From: Lutjanus erythropterus | Taxonomy: Eukaryota; Chordata; Actinopteri; Lutjaniformes; Lutjanidae | Length of the DNA: 64,000 nt | NCBI GenBank assembly: GCA_020091685.1 | Contig: CM034604.1 | Coordinates: forward strand, 2,903,820-2,967,819 | Direction: 5' to 3' | Shown: one piece after another, positions 61,801-64,000 of the stretch | Layout of the letters: each line of letters opens with the position of its first letter | Numbering within the stretch: the first letter of the stretch is position 1 | Program-made: the position numbers and the translations under genes | The notes under the pieces: generated by a model | The model's input: the letters and a program-made list of their open reading frames with translations, nothing else | Databases searched by the model: none | Told to the model about the DNA's origin: nothing

Positions 61801-63432
61801 TATCAGGTGGAGATGTGATACATCCTACTACTACTAATAAATAAAAATAAATAATATCAAAAAACATGATAACTTACTCAATAAATAAATGAAAATGCCA
61901 TTAAATACAACAAAAATAATACAAAAAAATGGAAATTAATTGCCAAAATATAACATTTAGCTTTTATTTCCAACATGCTAAAAAGCTAAAATAAAAGTAC
62001 AAAAACAAAACCCAGAACAAACAAGAGTAACAAATGAACTTACACACACACACACACGCCTGAGTGCACTAATGCACGCTCACAGTCACACACACCCTTA
62101 CACTTACTCAAATTTTCTGCTTTTAAATGGATATAATTATCACTGTTATTTATTGTTGTTACTATCAAACATATTTTGCTAGATTTCCATCACTTGTATT
62201 ATTATTTTGTTCTGTATTTTTGTGTATTTTTAAGTTCTTGATTACTATAATGATTAATAATAAATAATATTTAGGTGGAGGCTTCAAATAAGCCCTCTGG
62301 ATTTTTTGTCTCTTGCTGTACTGCAGATTATTTGTCATTTTTTGCCTTTTGTGTGTATATATTTTTGTGCAATTGTGCAAAATAAAATTACACTAATAAC
62401 TAAATTAAAGTTTATTATTTCTCTTTGCATTTCCACCCCCCATTTATTTTCCCAAACTTACTAAAAAAGCAAGTAAAACTAAAAAATAGACATTCTTTGT
62501 ATTTTCTTTGTACATTTATTTACACATTTCTGCCTAATTATGCAAATGAGGGGACTGTTGTGTCATCATGAGGTCAACTTTTCCCTGATTGGTTGACAGA
62601 CATGTCACATTTAATGACATATAACGTTAGTGAGTCATTTATTTATTTTTGATTTTGGCACTTACGGGCCTCCATACATGTGCTGTATGTAGCACAGAAA
62701 ATATAATAAAAATAGACACAGAATGAATTTACAGAAAGCACAAGGAAGGTCAGGATGGGGAAAAGTTTGATTACCTTCTCTCTCATCCAAAATCAATAAC
62801 TGTTTATCTATTAGACAAGGTGTCTCACTGAGAAGTCCATCCTCACAGTGTCTGCACTGCAGGCTCCATGTTTCCACATCACACTTGTGTAGGTTGTGTA
62901 CTCTGATGGATCAAAAGCATCTTGTGTGTCCAGGTGTCAAAGTGAAATTTAAAGTGAAAACAGAGAAACCTTCCTGGGGTTGGGAAACAATGGAAATAAA
63001 ATAGAATAATAAGAAAACAACTAAAAACTGATTGCTGAGGGTTTGAATCGCAATTGTGCTCTTAATATTTTCTGACTGCATTTAGCGCTCACTATTCTAG
63101 TGAGAAATGAGCTGTATTACAATCATTTCCACCTTCACCTGCTGCGCTCTGAGCTGCTGTCCACAGGGCTTCTTTTTAATACCACACTGAATGCAGTTTA
63201 ATACCTGCTTCTCTGTCATATCAGCCTCAGTATACTGCAGTATTTCCCAGCAGTATATAACAATAATTGGAGACATGTCTGGAAGCAGAGAATCCATTGT
63301 GACGGGCACCGGGGTGAATACTGTGCTGACCTGAGGGGGTTTTTGCCTCAGATGTGAGACATTTGTCTGTGGCAAAAGTCTTGTAGTCTCCACTAGATTT
63401 TACACTGCATGTGTGTGTGTGTGTGTGTGTGT

Positions 63433-63470
<38 letters not shown>

Positions 63471-63918
63471 TAAGGTGGGGAGGATTTAACCAACCTGTCG
63501 CCTTCTTCCTGCGCTCTGCTTCTCTCTTTTCCTTTTTGGAAGGTGCTGAGCTCTCAGTCAACATGGACGCCTGCTTCAGATCGTCTTCAGATATCAGAAA
63601 CACTGGACTGTTCTTCACTTCCTGAGAGACACACCGCAAAAAAACAGTACTTTTTATGTTTTTAAGACTTCATTTTGACATCTAACTGCTTGTAGTCTGG
63701 AGTTTTCAGTGGAGATGTGTGACAGGAGGTTGTGGTACCTTCTGAGCTTTCTTCTGCATGGCTTCATCAAACACAGAGAGGCAGTTGCTGATGAACTTCT
63801 CACTGACGACGACGGTGCCTCCCAGCACTCTGGCAGAGGACTGGACATTAGTGTTTCTCATAGCCTGGTTAATCAATATCCCGACGTCCTCCGTGGACAG
63901 ACAGCTGGGCAGAATGGG
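55828..63918 (-). CDS. ufl1: UFM1-specific E3 ligase 1, C-terminal ~60% (gene continues past the window end)
   Basis: Ten exons on the minus strand keep one frame: 63739-63918, 63495-63621, 61390-61512, 61045-61165, 60797-60963, 59075-59205, 58789-58869, 58612-58697, 58111-58291 and 55828-56046 (stop). They give 471 residues, the expected C-terminal part of the ~794-residue human protein. Diagnostic blocks: [12 protein letters not shown] and EDDLKQ; a basic low-complexity stretch [84 protein letters not shown] and [12 protein letters not shown]; the end is [12 protein letters not shown] followed by an acidic tail. UFL1 works at the ER membrane with DDRGK1 (UFBP1) and CDK5RAP3 to attach UFM1 to targets such as ribosomal RPL26, in ER quality control. 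The N-terminal part that forms the ligase core is outside the window. All splice sites are GT-AG; the acceptor before 61165 (gccaag|) is the least certain. Confidence 0.97.
56645..57382. mobile_element. MITE in the last UFL1 intron
   Basis: The left 'ctacactgcaaaacc' is mirrored by 'gtgtttacagtgtag', with inverted 'aactcacaaaactc / gagttttgtgag'-like words inside. ~740 bp, non-coding. Confidence 0.55.
57430..57630. repeat. pyrimidine-rich tract with (CTTT)n
   Basis: Five to six CTTT units at 57463-57483 are followed by a long C/T-dominated stretch. On the minus strand (the UFL1 sense) it is a purine-rich intronic segment, which explains the Lys/Glu/Arg-rich 63-residue frame there. Confidence 0.8.
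60060..60370. mobile_element. palindromic MITE in a UFL1 intron
   Basis: The left arm includes 'acgatcaccaactctgg' and 'gttagatgtgaaaatat'; the right arm includes the inverted 'atattttcacatctgac' and 'agagctggtgatcgc'. Outer 'aacagaaattttatcatcgt' and 'acgatgattttttcttgttt' extend the arms. It lies in the 59206-60796 intron, which also carries an older hAT fragment (59215-59330). Confidence 0.6.
61513..63494 (-). other. large UFL1 intron
   Basis: AT-rich and mostly unassigned, with a CA-rich stretch at 62041-62096 and the long (GT)n run at 63411-63469. No additional UFL1 exon is required: the flanking exons join in frame (..KKAT-G/EGSGS..), as in human. Confidence 0.6.
63411..63469. repeat. 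(GT)n / (CA)n microsatellite next to a UFL1 5' splice site
   Basis: About 29 GT units with one GAGT interruption. On the UFL1 strand this is a CA repeat beginning 26 bases after the donor of exon 63495-63621 (ACAG|GTTGGT). The position could affect splicing through hnRNP L-type CA-repeat binding. Confidence 0.95.
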
Positions 63919-64000
63919 CTGAAACAGCCAGAGTGAGAATGAGAAACCGAAGTCTTCCATATTTTTAACACATAGTAACTGAAGGCAGAGCTGTGTGTGC

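Noticed and set aside
63413-63639. Thr/His-repeat and Cys/Val-repeat frames
   Set aside because: They are translations of the (GT)n microsatellite joined to the true UFL1 exon frame; only the exon part is real.

Overview
The window looks like euchromatic DNA of a ray-finned (teleost) fish. The genes have vertebrate-style introns, there are GT/CA microsatellites, and most non-coding DNA is built from short inverted-repeat elements (hAT-like, TTAA-type and Tc1/mariner), LINE and SINE pieces typical of teleosts. No bacterial, plasmid, rRNA, tRNA or CRISPR feature is visible.

Three host genes are well supported. NDUFAF4 (+ strand, three coding exons, 4184-9163) encodes a mitochondrial complex I assembly factor. 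GPR63 (+ strand, single coding exon, 20574-21806) encodes an orphan class A GPCR. UFL1 (- strand) enters from the right edge; its last ten coding exons (63918 down to 55828) give the C-terminal ~471 residues of the UFM1 E3 ligase. Human 6q16.1 has the same neighbours in the same relative orientation, so this is an ancient conserved block and the genes do not form an operon-like pathway. FHL5, which lies between UFL1 and GPR63 in human, was not seen.

The ~34 kb between GPR63 and UFL1 is gene-poor and holds the accessory content: a 5'-truncated Tc1 element (26.7-27.8 kb); a decayed Tc1/mariner element on the minus strand (31.6-33.3 kb) with a hAT-type MITE in it and a second MITE inside that; a LINE reverse-transcriptase fragment (34.6-35.1 kb); two TTAA-type inverted-repeat elements (36.7-38.7 kb); a ~5.2 kb terminal-inverted-repeat element (41.1-46.3 kb); a SINE inside a hAT MITE (47.7-48.2 kb); and a piggyBac-like remnant (50.5-51.2 kb).

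The most unusual object is the 41.1-46.3 kb element. Near-identical ~47-bp terminal inverted repeats bracket two decayed genes arranged tail to tail: a HECT-type ubiquitin-ligase-like protein (+) and an rve/DDE integrase-like transposase (-). A solo LTR has since inserted into the HECT frame. This suggests a eukaryotic DNA transposon that carries a ubiquitin-ligase gene beside its transposase.
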